Shown here: positions 16,142-25,232 of the stretch, piece after piece
How positions within the stretch are numbered: the stretch's first letter is position 1
Layout: the number at the start of each line of letters is the position of its first letter
NCBI GenBank assembly: GCA_003222535.1
Contig: QHWJ01000385.1
Span: 1-41,369 of the forward strand
Length of the DNA: 41,369 nucleotides
Source of the DNA: Acidobacteriota bacterium
GTDB taxonomy: Bacteria; Acidobacteriota; Vicinamibacteria; Vicinamibacterales; CAVVIG01
Direction: 5' to 3'
The notes under the pieces: model-generated
The model's database searches: none
The model's input: only the letters and a program-made list of their open reading frames with translations
What the model was told of the DNA's origin: nothing
Made by a program: the position numbers and the translations under genes

Positions 16142-18028
16142 GTGCCGACTCGCATCCTCGGAATCTCCGCCTACTATCACGACTCGGCTGCCTGCCTGGT
16201 CGAGAACGGCCGCATCGTGGCCGCCGCGCAGGAGGAGCGCTTCACCCGCAAGAAGCACGACGCGTCGTTCCCGAAGCACGCCGTCGACTACTGCCTGCGG
16301 GAAGCCGGAAGTACGGTCAAGCAGATCGATCTCGTGGGCTTCTACGAGAAGCCGCTCGTGAAGTTCGAGCGGCTGCTCGAAACCTACGTGTCCTACGCGC
16401 CGAGCGGGTGGAAGTCGTACCTGACGGCGCTGCCTCTCTGGTTGACCGACAAGCTGTGGATGAGCGACGAGATCGCCGGCGAGCTGGAGGACTACGAGGG
16501 TCGGATTCTGTTCGGCGAGCACCACGAATCGCACGCGGCCTCCGCGTTTTATCCGTCGCCGTTCGAGCAGGCCGCGGTGCTGACGATCGACGGCGTGGGC
16601 GAATGGGCAACCTCGTCGATCGGCGTCGGCCGCGGCCACGATCTCGAGCTCTTCCGCGAGATGCGGTTCCCGCACTCGCTGGGCCTCCTGTATTCGGCCT
16701 TCACGTACTTCGCCGGCTTTCGCGTCAATTCCGGCGAGTACAAGGTGATGGGCCTCGCGCCCTACGGCGAGCCGAAGTACGTGAAGGCGATCAAAGACCA
16801 TCTCCTCGAGATTCGAGACGACGGCAGCCTGTGGATGAACATGGAGCACTTCACGTATCCACAGGGCCTGACGATGACCGGTGATTCGTTCGCGGCGATC
16901 TTCGACGGACCGCCGCGGCAACCGGAGTCGAAGCTCACACAGCGGGAAATGGACCTCGCGCGCTCGATTCAGGACATCACCGAAGAGGTGATGATGAAGA
17001 TGGCCTCGTTCGCGTGGAAGGAGACCGGGCTGCCGTATCTCTGCATGGCCGGCGGCGTCGCCCTCAACTGCGTCGGCAACGGCAGGATTCTGCGCGACGG
17101 TCCATTCGATGAGATCTGGATTCAGCCGGCGGCGGGGGACGCCGGCGGCGCAGTCGGCGTCGCCTTGAATCTGTGGCACCGCTACCTCGACAAGCCGCGC
17201 ACGAGTCCGGAGCACGCCGGCACGTGGCGTCCGGTGGGCAAGGGGCCCGGCAGCGCGTCTGCTGATGTGCCGTACGCCGACGGCATGAGCGGCGGGTTTC
17301 TCGGCCCGCGTCCCGGTGAAGACGAGACCGCCGCATGGGCGGAGCAGCACGGCTACAAGGCGCGCCGCTGCAGTCCGACGGAACTGGCCGATGCAGTGGC
17401 CACGCTGCTGGCGGACGAAAAAGTCGTGGGGCTGTGCCAGGGCCGGATGGAATTCGGCCCGCGTGCGCTCGGCGGCCGGTCCATCATCGGCGACGCGCGC
17501 TCGCCGAAGATGCAATCGGTGATGAATCTCAAGATCAAGTTCCGGGAGTCGTTCAGGCCCTTTGCGCCTGCCGTGCTGCGCGAGCACGTCCACGAGTGGT
17601 TCGAGCTGGACGGAGACAGCCCGTACATGCTGCTGGTGGCCGACGTGCTGCCCTCACGCCGCCTGGCGATCCCCGACGCGGCGAAGGATCTCTGGGGCAT
17701 CGAGCAGCTGAACGTGCCGCGCTCAACCATCCCGGCGGTGACCCACGTCGACTACTCCGCTCGAATCCAGACCGTGCGCCGCGAGACGAACCCGGTCTAC
17801 TACGACATCATCAACGCGTTCTATCGCCAGACGGGCTGCCCGGTCATCGTCAACACTTCCTTCAACGTCCGCGGCGAGCCCATCGTCTGCACGCCGGACG
17901 ATGCGTACCGGTGCTTCATGCGGACGGACATGGACGCGCTCGTCGTCGAGAACTTCGTGCTCGAGAAAGCCGAACAGACGCCGATCGAAGCCGATGAAAA
18001 CTGGCGCAGGGAGTTCGTGCTCGATTGA
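16142..18028 (+). CDS. NodU/CmcH-family O-carbamoyltransferase
   Basis: A 628-residue carbamoyltransferase of usual length. The N-terminal ASKHA-like domain begins RILGISAYYHDSAACL and contains EEHHES-type metal/phosphate residues in FGEHHESHAASAFYPSPF, then LTIDGVGEWAT and AGGVALNCVGNGRI. The C-terminal domain has GRMEFGPRALGGRSI and VNTSFNVRGEPIVCTP. Family members move a carbamoyl group from carbamoyl-phosphate, via carbamoyl-adenylate, to a hydroxyl on a sugar or other product. Here the acceptor is probably a sugar of the cluster's glycan, which is inference. Start GTG 16142 lies just behind a dispersed repeat and has no clear Shine-Dalgarno. It completes the SxtJ / SxtK-like / carbamoyltransferase trio. 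Confidence 0.93.
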   Translation: MPTRILGISAYYHDSAACLVENGRIVAAAQEERFTRKKHDASFPKHAVDYCLREAGSTVKQIDLVGFYEKPLVKFERLLETYVSYAPSGWKSYLTALPLWLTDKLWMSDEIAGELEDYEGRILFGEHHESHAASAFYPSPFEQAAVLTIDGVGEWATSSIGVGRGHDLELFREMRFPHSLGLLYSAFTYFAGFRVNSGEYKVMGLAPYGEPKYVKAIKDHLLEIRDDGSLWMNMEHFTYPQGLTMTGDSFAAIFDGPPRQPESKLTQREMDLARSIQDITEEVMMKMASFAWKETGLPYLCMAGGVALNCVGNGRILRDGPFDEIWIQPAAGDAGGAVGVALNLWHRYLDKPRTSPEHAGTWRPVGKGPGSASADVPYADGMSGGFLGPRPGEDETAAWAEQHGYKARRCSPTELADAVATLLADEKVVGLCQGRMEFGPRALGGRSIIGDARSPKMQSVMNLKIKFRESFRPFAPAVLREHVHEWFELDGDSPYMLLVADVLPSRRLAIPDAAKDLWGIEQLNVPRSTIPAVTHVDYSARIQTVRRETNPVYYDIINAFYRQTGCPVIVNTSFNVRGEPIVCTPDDAYRCFMRTDMDALVVENFVLEKAEQTPIEADENWRREFVLD

Positions 18029-18041
18029 CGGTGTGGCGCTC

Positions 18042-20246
18042 ATGACGGGGACGCGGGTTCTCCTGCGCCCGCAAGTGCGGCTCATCGCCCTCTGCTGCGC
18101 GGCGCTGCTGGTCCCGCTTTTCCTGCCTCTCCTGACCGGTCGGGTATTCACGAAGGACGACCTGGCCGCTCTGCACCTTCCGTTCCGCTATCTGTATCGC
18201 GAAGCACTGCGCGCCGGCGACTCCTTTCTCTGGACGCCCGCGTATCGGTCGGGTCTCTATCTATACGGTGAGGGTGAGGCCGGGATGGCGCATCCACTTC
18301 ATCTCTTGCTCTATCGGTTTCTTCCGCTCGGTCCGGCGTTCAATCTGGAGATCATCAGCACCTACATCGCGATGCTGATGGGCACAGGGTTGCTCCTCCG
18401 GCGGCTCGAACTTCCGGCCGAGGCCGCGGCGTTCGGAGCGATGGCGTTCACCTTCAGCGGCTTCAATCTGTTCAATCTGATGCACGTCAACCACATTGCA
18501 GCGGTGGCGCATATGCCATGGCTGCTGCTCGGCACTCACGTCCTCCTGACTTCGCGGGATCGAAGACGCTGCGCCTGGGCGTTCGCTGGCGTGGCGCTGG
18601 CGGTCGGATCGCAATTGCTCGTCGGCAATCCCCAGTACGTGTGGCTAACGCTCGTCGTCCTGGGATTCATGGTGCTCTGTCTGCTGTACGCCGGAGCGCC
18701 GTCCTCGCGCGTGCCGCTCCTGCTTGCCGCGGGAATGTTGGGGGCGCTCATCGGCGCGGTGCAGCTGCTACCGACACTTGATTTCGCCCGGGAATCGACG
18801 CGCGTGACGTGGTCGCAGGATCAGGCGTTGTCGTTCTCGTTGTCGCCGCTGAATGTCGTGCAGTTGTGGTCGCCCTTTGCGTTTCAGTTCCGCATCCATG
18901 CGCCTGCGTCGGAAGCGTTCATCGTGCACGAGTTCATCGTCTATAACGGTGCTTTCTGCACGGTGGCGCTGTTCTGGCTGGCTCTGCGATGGCGCCAGAG
19001 GACTCGCCGTGGCCTGCTCATCGCGCTGTTCGCGTTGGCGGGCATCAGCTTCGTGCTGGCGATGGGTCGGTACGGAGGGGTTTACGTCTGGTTGGCGCAC
19101 CTGCCGGGGCTGCGCACCCTCCGGGCGCCGGCACGGCACCTCGTGCTGTTCCAACTGGCGCTGAGCGGAATTGCCGCGATCGCGTTCGAGGATGTCGTCG
19201 GGCTGGTGCGACGCGGCGAGAAAATCGAGATCCGGCGCCTGTGGCCAATGGCCGTTCCCGTTGCGATCAGCGTCGCCGCGACTCTTCTTGCGGGCGCTTT
19301 CTCGCAGTCGTCCTGGGCGGCGGCTCACGGGCTGTCGCTTTCCAGCGTCACGCGGGCTGCGCCCTGGTCGATCGTGATCGCCGGCATCGCCGGCCTCGTG
19401 GCGATGGCGGGACGCGGTGTTCCCTGGGCCGTGCCCGTCTTGATCGTGGCCGTCGCATTCGACCAGGGCTTCTGGGGGTATTCCTACGCCTATCGATGGG
19501 GACCTGTTCAACGCATCGCCGACCTCGTGGCGAACGCAAACGTGCCTCCCGACGCTCAGCGCGGCGACCTGATTGCGCCGTCGATCGAGGGAGGATTGGG
19601 AAACGTCGCGGTTCTGCGCGGGCTCCGGCTTACGCCTGGATACACCGGTCTGGCATCGTCGTCGGTTCTCGACCCAACTGATGCTCTCACTCAGCAAATC
19701 GCGGGCGTTGCGTGGCGCGAGAGTGGAACGACATGGGTGCGCGTGCCGGACAGCATGCCCCGCGCGCGCCTGGTGTCGGTGGCCCGGTACAGCATCGACG
19801 TCAAGGCCGACGCGCGCCGTATCGACATTTCCCGAGTGGCGCTGGTCGATCGCCCGGTTCAGGGCCTCGCCGAATGGTCCGCTGAGCCCGACAAGCACGG
19901 CTCGGTCCGAATCATGGAAGACCGCCCCGGCTCCATCGTGCTCGAGACGACAGCCGCCCGTAGACAGTTGCTCACCCTGACGGAACGGTTCCACGGCGGG
20001 TGGCGCGCGATGCAAGACGATCGCGAGCGTGAAGCGACGCGCGTCTACGGTGACTTCCTCGGGTGCATCGTCGATCCGGGTCGGCACCTGGTGAGATTCA
20101 CGTTCGCGCCCGCCAGCTTTAGCGCCGGCGTCCGAACGAGCTTAGCCAGCCTGGCCGCTCTCATTCTCACACTCGTATCGTCCACCCTTCTGTGCGGACC
20201 CAGGGTGACCTTGATCAGTACACCGTCGGGCAAGAAGCCTGAGTGA
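18042..20246 (+). CDS. YfhO-like large membrane protein (GT-C-related)
   Basis: A 734-residue protein with about twelve hydrophobic segments and a C-terminal periplasmic beta-rich domain of about 200 residues. The opening FTKDDLAALHLPFRYLYREAL holds the acidic pair expected in the first loop of GT-C-like proteins. GEGEAGMAHPLHLLLY and FTFSGFNLFNLMHVNH are typical of YfhO-type proteins, which in Gram-positive bacteria help glycosylate lipoteichoic acid. The C-terminal part has LTERFHGGWRAMQD, the usual YfhO ending. ATG 18042 is 13 bp after the carbamoyltransferase stop. It could transfer sugars from a lipid carrier outside the membrane; the substrate is unknown. Confidence 0.8.
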   Translation: MTGTRVLLRPQVRLIALCCAALLVPLFLPLLTGRVFTKDDLAALHLPFRYLYREALRAGDSFLWTPAYRSGLYLYGEGEAGMAHPLHLLLYRFLPLGPAFNLEIISTYIAMLMGTGLLLRRLELPAEAAAFGAMAFTFSGFNLFNLMHVNHIAAVAHMPWLLLGTHVLLTSRDRRRCAWAFAGVALAVGSQLLVGNPQYVWLTLVVLGFMVLCLLYAGAPSSRVPLLLAAGMLGALIGAVQLLPTLDFARESTRVTWSQDQALSFSLSPLNVVQLWSPFAFQFRIHAPASEAFIVHEFIVYNGAFCTVALFWLALRWRQRTRRGLLIALFALAGISFVLAMGRYGGVYVWLAHLPGLRTLRAPARHLVLFQLALSGIAAIAFEDVVGLVRRGEKIEIRRLWPMAVPVAISVAATLLAGAFSQSSWAAAHGLSLSSVTRAAPWSIVIAGIAGLVAMAGRGVPWAVPVLIVAVAFDQGFWGYSYAYRWGPVQRIADLVANANVPPDAQRGDLIAPSIEGGLGNVAVLRGLRLTPGYTGLASSSVLDPTDALTQQIAGVAWRESGTTWVRVPDSMPRARLVSVARYSIDVKADARRIDISRVALVDRPVQGLAEWSAEPDKHGSVRIMEDRPGSIVLETTAARRQLLTLTERFHGGWRAMQDDREREATRVYGDFLGCIVDPGRHLVRFTFAPASFSAGVRTSLASLAALILTLVSSTLLCGPRVTLISTPSGKKPE

Positions 20247-20291
20247 AGGCTCGATAGCGTGAGAGCCGAGTGCTCCAGCATTCCGGCACAG

Positions 20292-21923
20292 ATGTCGGTG
20301 TCTTGGCGTCGCCTCGTCCTGATGTCCTTGACGGTGGGTGTCCTCGCAGGCCTGACGGTCGCGGCGGCGCGCGCCGCCGCACGGGCCACGAGCGGTACGT
20401 TTGACGAGACCATTTACCTCGATTTGGCGCGCCGGGCCTGGTTTGAGCACAACACTGAAGGGTTCACCGAGCTTGGCGTTGCGCCGCTCCCTGTGATGCT
20501 CGCCTGGAGCCGCGCGGCCGTGGAACCTTTTGATCAAGCCTCAGGGGATCCCGCTGTGTACACGAATCGGGTGGCCCGTGCCAGAAACAACGCGATCTGG
20601 TGGTTCGCAGTGCCGCTGGTTGTCAGCGTGTTCCTTTGGCTCGCGGTGAGGTCGGGGTTCGCCGCCGGGCTGATGGCGGCTGGCGTCCTCGCGCTCTCGC
20701 CCAATCTGCTGGGGCACGCTGCGCTTGCGACGACGGATGTCGCGTTTGCCCTCACGGTAGTTCTATCGCTGGCGCCCCTCACCACGTTGATAGAGTCGCA
20801 GTCTGTGCCGAGAGCCGTCGCGCTCGCGGCGGCTCTCGGAATCGCTTTGGCCACCAAGTACTCCGCCACTGCGTTATTTGTGTGCGCCGCCGCCGTGATG
20901 TGGTTGCACCGGCGCGGGCGCCGGCGGTCCCTCGACGTTTTGACACTAGGCGGTGGACTCTTGGTGGCCTGGGCCGCTCACGGTTTCGCGCTCTCGCCCC
21001 TGATCTCATCCAGCGGTAGTGTGGCGCAGATTGTCACCTGGGCCGGCGTAGATTCAGGCCGTGCGCTCGAGTGGCTCACCGCGCTGCGAGGGCCTTCGTA
21101 TGTCCGCGGAATTGCAGCCCAGCTGTATCTGGAGCGCTCTGGCCAGGAGGCCTTCCTGCTGGGCGCGCGCTCGCCGACAGGCTGGTGGTACTACTTCCCG
21201 GTTGCGTTGGCCCTCAAGAGCACGCCGGTCGAGATGGTTGCGTTGGCCGCATTCGTCCCGTTGGCTGCTGGCCGCTGGAAACGCGACCTCGACATTCGCG
21301 TGCTGGCAACGGCGGCGCTGGTGTTCGGAATACTTCCCCTCGCCGGTCACCGGAACCTGGGAGTTCGCTACCTGTTCCCGCTCGTGATCATTGCGGTCAT
21401 GGGTACAGCAGGTTGGTTGGGCCCGTCGATGAGTGTCCGCCCGCGACTCAAGGTGGCAACGGTTGCGCTTGCGCTTGCGGTCCAGGCCGGGAGTTTCCTG
21501 TCCGTGGCCCCGCAGCATCTGGCGTACTTCAATCTGATGGCTGGTGGCCCCTCGCGGGGATATCTTCGGCTGGTCGACTCCAACCTCGATTGGGGGCAGG
21601 ACCTGCCCAGGCTGTCCGCGTGGCTGCGCGAGCACCAGACAAACCACGTCAGCCTGGCCTATTTTGGTACGGCTCCACCCCGCGCCTATGACATCGATGC
21701 GGTTGGATATCGGGAGGCCCCAGGCGCGTGGGACCGGCCGAAATGGTTTGCGCTCTCCGTGACTTACCTGCAAGGGGTGTTTGTCTGCGGCGATCCATTC
21801 CAAGCGTTCCGGAGCCTGTCGCCGGACGCGCGGATTGGCTATTCGATCATGGTGTATTCAACGGAACGGGCGGACGTGCAGCAGGCGCTGAACGCCGCCC
21901 GGCTGAATGCTTGTGTCCATTGA
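20292..21923 (+). CDS. GT39-like membrane glycosyltransferase
   Basis: A 543-residue polytopic protein of the phospholipid-carrier-dependent glycosyltransferase type. The motif TSGTFDETIYLDLARR places an Asp-Glu pair at residues 38-39 in the first loop. LGHAALATTDVAF and HRNLGVRYLFPL follow among the membrane segments. The C-terminal region YFNLMAGGPSRGYLRLVDS and NLDWGQDLPRLSAWL is a well-known signature of this family. I prefer ATG 20292; a GTG at 20259 would add eleven polar residues ahead of the first membrane helix. It probably transfers a sugar from polyprenyl-phosphate on the periplasmic face. It follows the YfhO-like gene closely and is probably in the same transcript. Confidence 0.85.
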   Translation: MSVSWRRLVLMSLTVGVLAGLTVAAARAAARATSGTFDETIYLDLARRAWFEHNTEGFTELGVAPLPVMLAWSRAAVEPFDQASGDPAVYTNRVARARNNAIWWFAVPLVVSVFLWLAVRSGFAAGLMAAGVLALSPNLLGHAALATTDVAFALTVVLSLAPLTTLIESQSVPRAVALAAALGIALATKYSATALFVCAAAVMWLHRRGRRRSLDVLTLGGGLLVAWAAHGFALSPLISSSGSVAQIVTWAGVDSGRALEWLTALRGPSYVRGIAAQLYLERSGQEAFLLGARSPTGWWYYFPVALALKSTPVEMVALAAFVPLAAGRWKRDLDIRVLATAALVFGILPLAGHRNLGVRYLFPLVIIAVMGTAGWLGPSMSVRPRLKVATVALALAVQAGSFLSVAPQHLAYFNLMAGGPSRGYLRLVDSNLDWGQDLPRLSAWLREHQTNHVSLAYFGTAPPRAYDIDAVGYREAPGAWDRPKWFALSVTYLQGVFVCGDPFQAFRSLSPDARIGYSIMVYSTERADVQQALNAARLNACVH

Positions 21924-21950
21924 CGACGACTCAACAAATGGGGCGGTCCC

Positions 21951-21972
21951 TGGTGGCCACTGGTCACTGGCC
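21951..21972. repeat. Short heptamer run (CACTGGY) in a 68-bp gap
   Basis: The bases read TGGTGGC, CACTGGT, CACTGGC and one more C, which is a 7-bp period with three units. The run lies between the GT39-like gene and the next GT-C gene, 20 bp before the ATG at 21992. It is small enough to be chance on its own, but it has the same period as the larger arrays at 24.9, 33.3 and 37.7 kb. Confidence 0.45.
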
Positions 21973-21991
21973 TTCGCGCGAAACGCGAACC

Positions 21992-24121
21992 ATGAACACT
22001 ATTTGGTGCCGGCGTCCGCTTTGGGTCCTGCTGCTGTTTGCAACGCTGCTGTATCCAAGCCACAGCCTCTCCGCGCTGGACGGCGCACCGCTCGATCGGC
22101 CATTCGAGGCGATCGCCGTCGGGATCGTCGTGCCGGCGCTGGTCTTCCTCGCCCCGTCGTTCGTAGACACGATGCTCGCTCGCGGGCTCATTGTCGCTTT
22201 GCTTCTGCTCAAGCTGGCCGGCACGGCGCTGCTGGCGCAGGGCGGGTGGTGCGCCTCGTTCCGGCTCGACGAGCCGTTGCACGGCACGATTCCCCCGGCG
22301 TTGGCCGCCGCCGCGCAAGCCATTCCCATCGACGAGCCGTTCGGTGTGCTCCACAGCTGGGACGTACGGGCCGACTGGCGCGACCCGTCATCGTCTTGCA
22401 CGGCAGTAGTGACGAGGGTGTATCGCTCGCAACGCGAATTTCCATCCTGGTTTTTGAACCTGTTGCGCCACGTCGAGCCTGCGCGCGACGACGTCTCGAT
22501 GACGATTACCGGATTCATCAACCCGGACGCACCGGGCACCGTGACGTTTGCGACGGGTAGCGGTGTCCTGCGGGGCACCGTCGGCGGCAAGGCGATCGCG
22601 GTGGGCCCTGGCGAGGCACGCGTGGATGTCGCGTCCGGCGCACAGGAAGTGCGCCTCACGATGGTCATGCCGGCCGGCGATCGCTGGATGTTCGTTCCGC
22701 GTTGGAATCAGCAGGACCTCTGGAGTCAGGTGCCGACGATAACGGTGAAGCCGTCGGCGATCGATGAGGTGGCCTGGCGCACGCGCGGCTGGATCGAGTT
22801 GGCGATTGGCCTGGCGCTGGTTGGAGGCTGGCTCAGATCGCTGTGGACCGAACTGCAACCAGGACTGGCCTCGCTCGCCTGGATGGTCACCGCGTCCGCC
22901 GCGATGGCGGCGTTGGCGGCTCTGGAGGGCGCGGGCCGCTTTTCCGGTCTTCTGCTGATGGCCGCCGTCGCTGTCCCGATGCCGCCGCGGCTGAGGAATC
23001 TGCGCGGGGCGTTTCTGCTGGCCGGTGTCCCGTGGCTGTCGTTTTTCTGCGCGAAAGCCTTCGGGCAAATCGGGGCCGTCACGTTCTACTCGGGCGACGA
23101 CTGGCTGACGTACCAGGCGGCCGGGCACCGGATTTTCATGGCCGGGTACTGGCTCGAAGGGGGCAACGCGGTTTTCAACTACCAGCCGCTGTATCGCTGG
23201 ATGGCGGGCGCGCTGCACCTCGCATTCGGCGACTCGAGCGTCGGCGAAGTGTACTGGGATGCCGCATGTCTGCTCGCCGGAGCGCTCCTGAGTTTTGCGC
23301 TCGTCGATGTGGTGGCGGGCTTCCCGTGGGGCATGGCGGCGACGGGTGCGACGCTGGCCACGTTCACGACCGGTACGACGTGGTACTTGGTCGGGCGCGG
23401 CCTCTCGGAAGTGGCGGCGGCCGGCTGGGCGTTCCTGGCGGCCTTCTGCCTGCTTCGCGCACGCCGGGGACACGTGGCCGCGGCGGTGGCGGCCGGTGCC
23501 TTCGCGACGCTCATGTTCTACACCCGGTTGAACCATTTGTTGTTCGGCGTCGCGCTCGGGGCGATGCTGTTGCCGGCTGGTGTGACGTCGTGGCGCGAGG
23601 CCGCCGTCGCGTGGGTGACGCGCATGCGTGCGCGAGTGCCGGCTGCGTACGCGCTGACGTTCGGCGTGGGACTGGCACTCTTCACGCTGCGCACGTGGTG
23701 GTACGCCGGCACCTTCAACCCGTTATACGGGACGAGCCTGTCGATCAATGACACCGGGCTGCGACCGTGGACGCTGGCCTCGATGGGTACCTGGGAGCGA
23801 GTGCTGCACAGTGTGTTCACACTCCTGCTGATGAACGAACCGCCGAGACCGGACGTGCGGGCGCTGTTCGTCCTGGCTGGTGTGGCGGCCGCGGCGCTCT
23901 CGGTCTTGCGCGTGCCGCTGTTCAAGCGCGTGCCGCTGGGACTCTCGGTGACGTGCCTCGGCGGGATCGCAGGGGCACTCGTAGCGCACACGCACAATTA
24001 CCCGGGCCGGATGTCGATTCATCTGGTGCCCTTCGCGGTCGCCACGCTCCTGTGCGCCGTGGCATCAGGCATGGATCGCCTGCGCGCGCGCTCGTTACTC
24101 GGCAAGGCGAACGTATGCTGA
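21992..24121 (+). CDS. Large GT-C-like membrane protein with extra N-terminal periplasmic domain
   Basis: A 709-residue protein. I start at ATG 21992 (MNTIWCRRPLWVLLLF); the frame is open further upstream but the residues are not membrane-like. Three N-terminal hydrophobic stretches are followed by a soluble beta-rich region (about 90-255) with GWCASFRLDEPLHG and TITGFINPDAPGTV, then about nine more membrane segments. The GT-C acidic motif appears late, as FYSGDDWLTYQAAGHRIF, after a second set of helices, so the usual GT-C core seems to start around residue 330 and the first third is an extension. Predicted role is transfer of a sugar outside the membrane. Its stop overlaps the start of the exporter permease by seven bases. 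Confidence 0.78.
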   Translation: MNTIWCRRPLWVLLLFATLLYPSHSLSALDGAPLDRPFEAIAVGIVVPALVFLAPSFVDTMLARGLIVALLLLKLAGTALLAQGGWCASFRLDEPLHGTIPPALAAAAQAIPIDEPFGVLHSWDVRADWRDPSSSCTAVVTRVYRSQREFPSWFLNLLRHVEPARDDVSMTITGFINPDAPGTVTFATGSGVLRGTVGGKAIAVGPGEARVDVASGAQEVRLTMVMPAGDRWMFVPRWNQQDLWSQVPTITVKPSAIDEVAWRTRGWIELAIGLALVGGWLRSLWTELQPGLASLAWMVTASAAMAALAALEGAGRFSGLLLMAAVAVPMPPRLRNLRGAFLLAGVPWLSFFCAKAFGQIGAVTFYSGDDWLTYQAAGHRIFMAGYWLEGGNAVFNYQPLYRWMAGALHLAFGDSSVGEVYWDAACLLAGALLSFALVDVVAGFPWGMAATGATLATFTTGTTWYLVGRGLSEVAAAGWAFLAAFCLLRARRGHVAAAVAAGAFATLMFYTRLNHLLFGVALGAMLLPAGVTSWREAAVAWVTRMRARVPAAYALTFGVGLALFTLRTWWYAGTFNPLYGTSLSINDTGLRPWTLASMGTWERVLHSVFTLLLMNEPPRPDVRALFVLAGVAAAALSVLRVPLFKRVPLGLSVTCLGGIAGALVAHTHNYPGRMSIHLVPFAVATLLCAVASGMDRLRARSLLGKANVC

Positions 24122-24906
24122 CCGACCACGCTGAGAGCATCTCGGCTGCGGCCTACTGGGAACTGCTGGTCAACCTGACTAAGCGCGAGGTGATGGGCCG
24201 TTACACGCAGTCCATCTTCGGCGTGGGGTGGGCGATCGCGCAGCCGCTGGCGACAATGGCCGCTTTCACGTTCGTGTTTTCGCGCCTCGCGAAGATCCCT
24301 TCGGGCGGCGCGCCGTATCCGGTGTTTGCGTACTCGGCGCTGGTGCCCTGGTTCTTCTTCTCCAACTCGGTCAACTCCGGCACGCTCAGCCTGATCACCT
24401 ACCGCAACATCGTCACGAAGACGTACTTTCCGCGCGAAATCATCCCGTTCGCGCAGGTGTGCTCGCGTCTCCTGGATTTCGCGTCGGCAGGAGCGCTCTA
24501 TGCGGTGCTGATCATCTACTACCGGGTACGAGTCGGCCCCTGGGCGCTCCTCACTCCGCTGTTCTTCCTGCTGCTGCTGTTCTTCACCGCCGGCGTGACG
24601 CTGGCGACGTCGGCCGTCAATGTGTTCTACCGCGACGTCAACCCCGTCGTGCAAATCGCCCTGCAGCTGTGGCTCTATCTCACGCCGGTGGCGTACCCGC
24701 TGTCGCAGGTCTCCGCGAAGTACCAATGGCTGTTTGCCCTGAACCCGCTGAGCGCGATCGTCGAAGGGTTCCGGTCGGTACTGGTGTTCGGCCGCGCGCC
24801 CGACTGGTCGCTGACCGCGGTTTCGGCGTCCATGACGCTTGTGCTGCTCGTCGGGGCCTTCGTGATGTTCAAGCGGATGGACAAGTATTTCGCGGACGTC
24901 ATTTAG
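24115..24906 (+). CDS. wzm: ABC polysaccharide exporter, permease subunit (Wzm-like)
   Basis: A 263-residue ABC-2 type permease with six hydrophobic segments. The early sequence NLTKREVMGRYTQSIFGVGW and the later FNPLSAIVEGFR-like stretch (ALNPLSAIVEGFRSVLV) are characteristic of O-antigen/teichoic-acid exporters. YFPREIIPFAQVCSRLLDF is the usual second cytoplasmic loop. ATG 24115 overlaps the preceding stop by seven bases; the frame is open upstream but that belongs to another gene. With the ATPase at 25233 it would export a finished lipid-linked glycan across the inner membrane. It is unusual that a 326-bp repeat block separates it from its ATPase partner. The symbol is by family likeness. 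Confidence 0.93.
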   Translation: MLTDHAESISAAAYWELLVNLTKREVMGRYTQSIFGVGWAIAQPLATMAAFTFVFSRLAKIPSGGAPYPVFAYSALVPWFFFSNSVNSGTLSLITYRNIVTKTYFPREIIPFAQVCSRLLDFASAGALYAVLIIYYRVRVGPWALLTPLFFLLLLFFTAGVTLATSAVNVFYRDVNPVVQIALQLWLYLTPVAYPLSQVSAKYQWLFALNPLSAIVEGFRSVLVFGRAPDWSLTAVSASMTLVLLVGAFVMFKRMDKYFADVI

Positions 24907-25214
24907 GTCCTTGGTCCTTGGTCCTTCGTTCTTAGTCCGTCCATGGTCCTTAGTCCGTCCTTGGTCCTTGGTCCTTGGTCCTTGGTCCTTGGTGCGCGGA
25001 CCAGGGACCAGGGACCGCGGATGGGCCAAGGACTGAGGATGGACCAAGGACTGAGAATGGACCAAGGACTAAGGACTAAGACTAAGGACTAAGGACTAAG
25101 GACTAAGGACTAAGGACTAAGGACTAAGGACTAAGACTAAGGACTAAGGACTAAGGACTAAGGACGGACCAGGGACTAAGGACGGACCAGGGACTAAGAA
25201 CCAAGGACCAAGGA
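24906..25214. repeat. Heptamer-repeat block forming a large imperfect palindrome between wzm and wzt
   Basis: The left part has eight copies of GGTCCTT (24906-24926, 24945-24951, 24963-24990) mixed with variants such as CGTTCTT and AGTCCGT. A GC-rich centre around 24991-25025 follows. The right part has twelve exact copies of AAGGACT and two shortened AAGACT units between 25064 and 25159, then GGACC/AGGGACT variants. The outer ends (about 24907-24926 and 25196-25214) are complementary, so RNA from the block could fold into one long hairpin. This fills the only gap longer than 300 bp in the window; I see no gene in it. It could act as an attenuator or processing site between wzm and wzt and may vary in copy number. 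Confidence 0.93.
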
Positions 25215-25232
25215 CGACGCCTTTTACTCAAG

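Noticed and set aside
24907-25065. Protein-coding frame on the minus strand through the heptamer block (GPRTKDQ-type repeats)
   Set aside because: A 7-bp period read in triplets gives a 21-bp repeat that is open by chance; no start signal or homologous domain is visible.
24907-25232. CRISPR array
   Set aside because: Units are only 7 bp with no spacers of uniform length, and there are no cas genes in the window.
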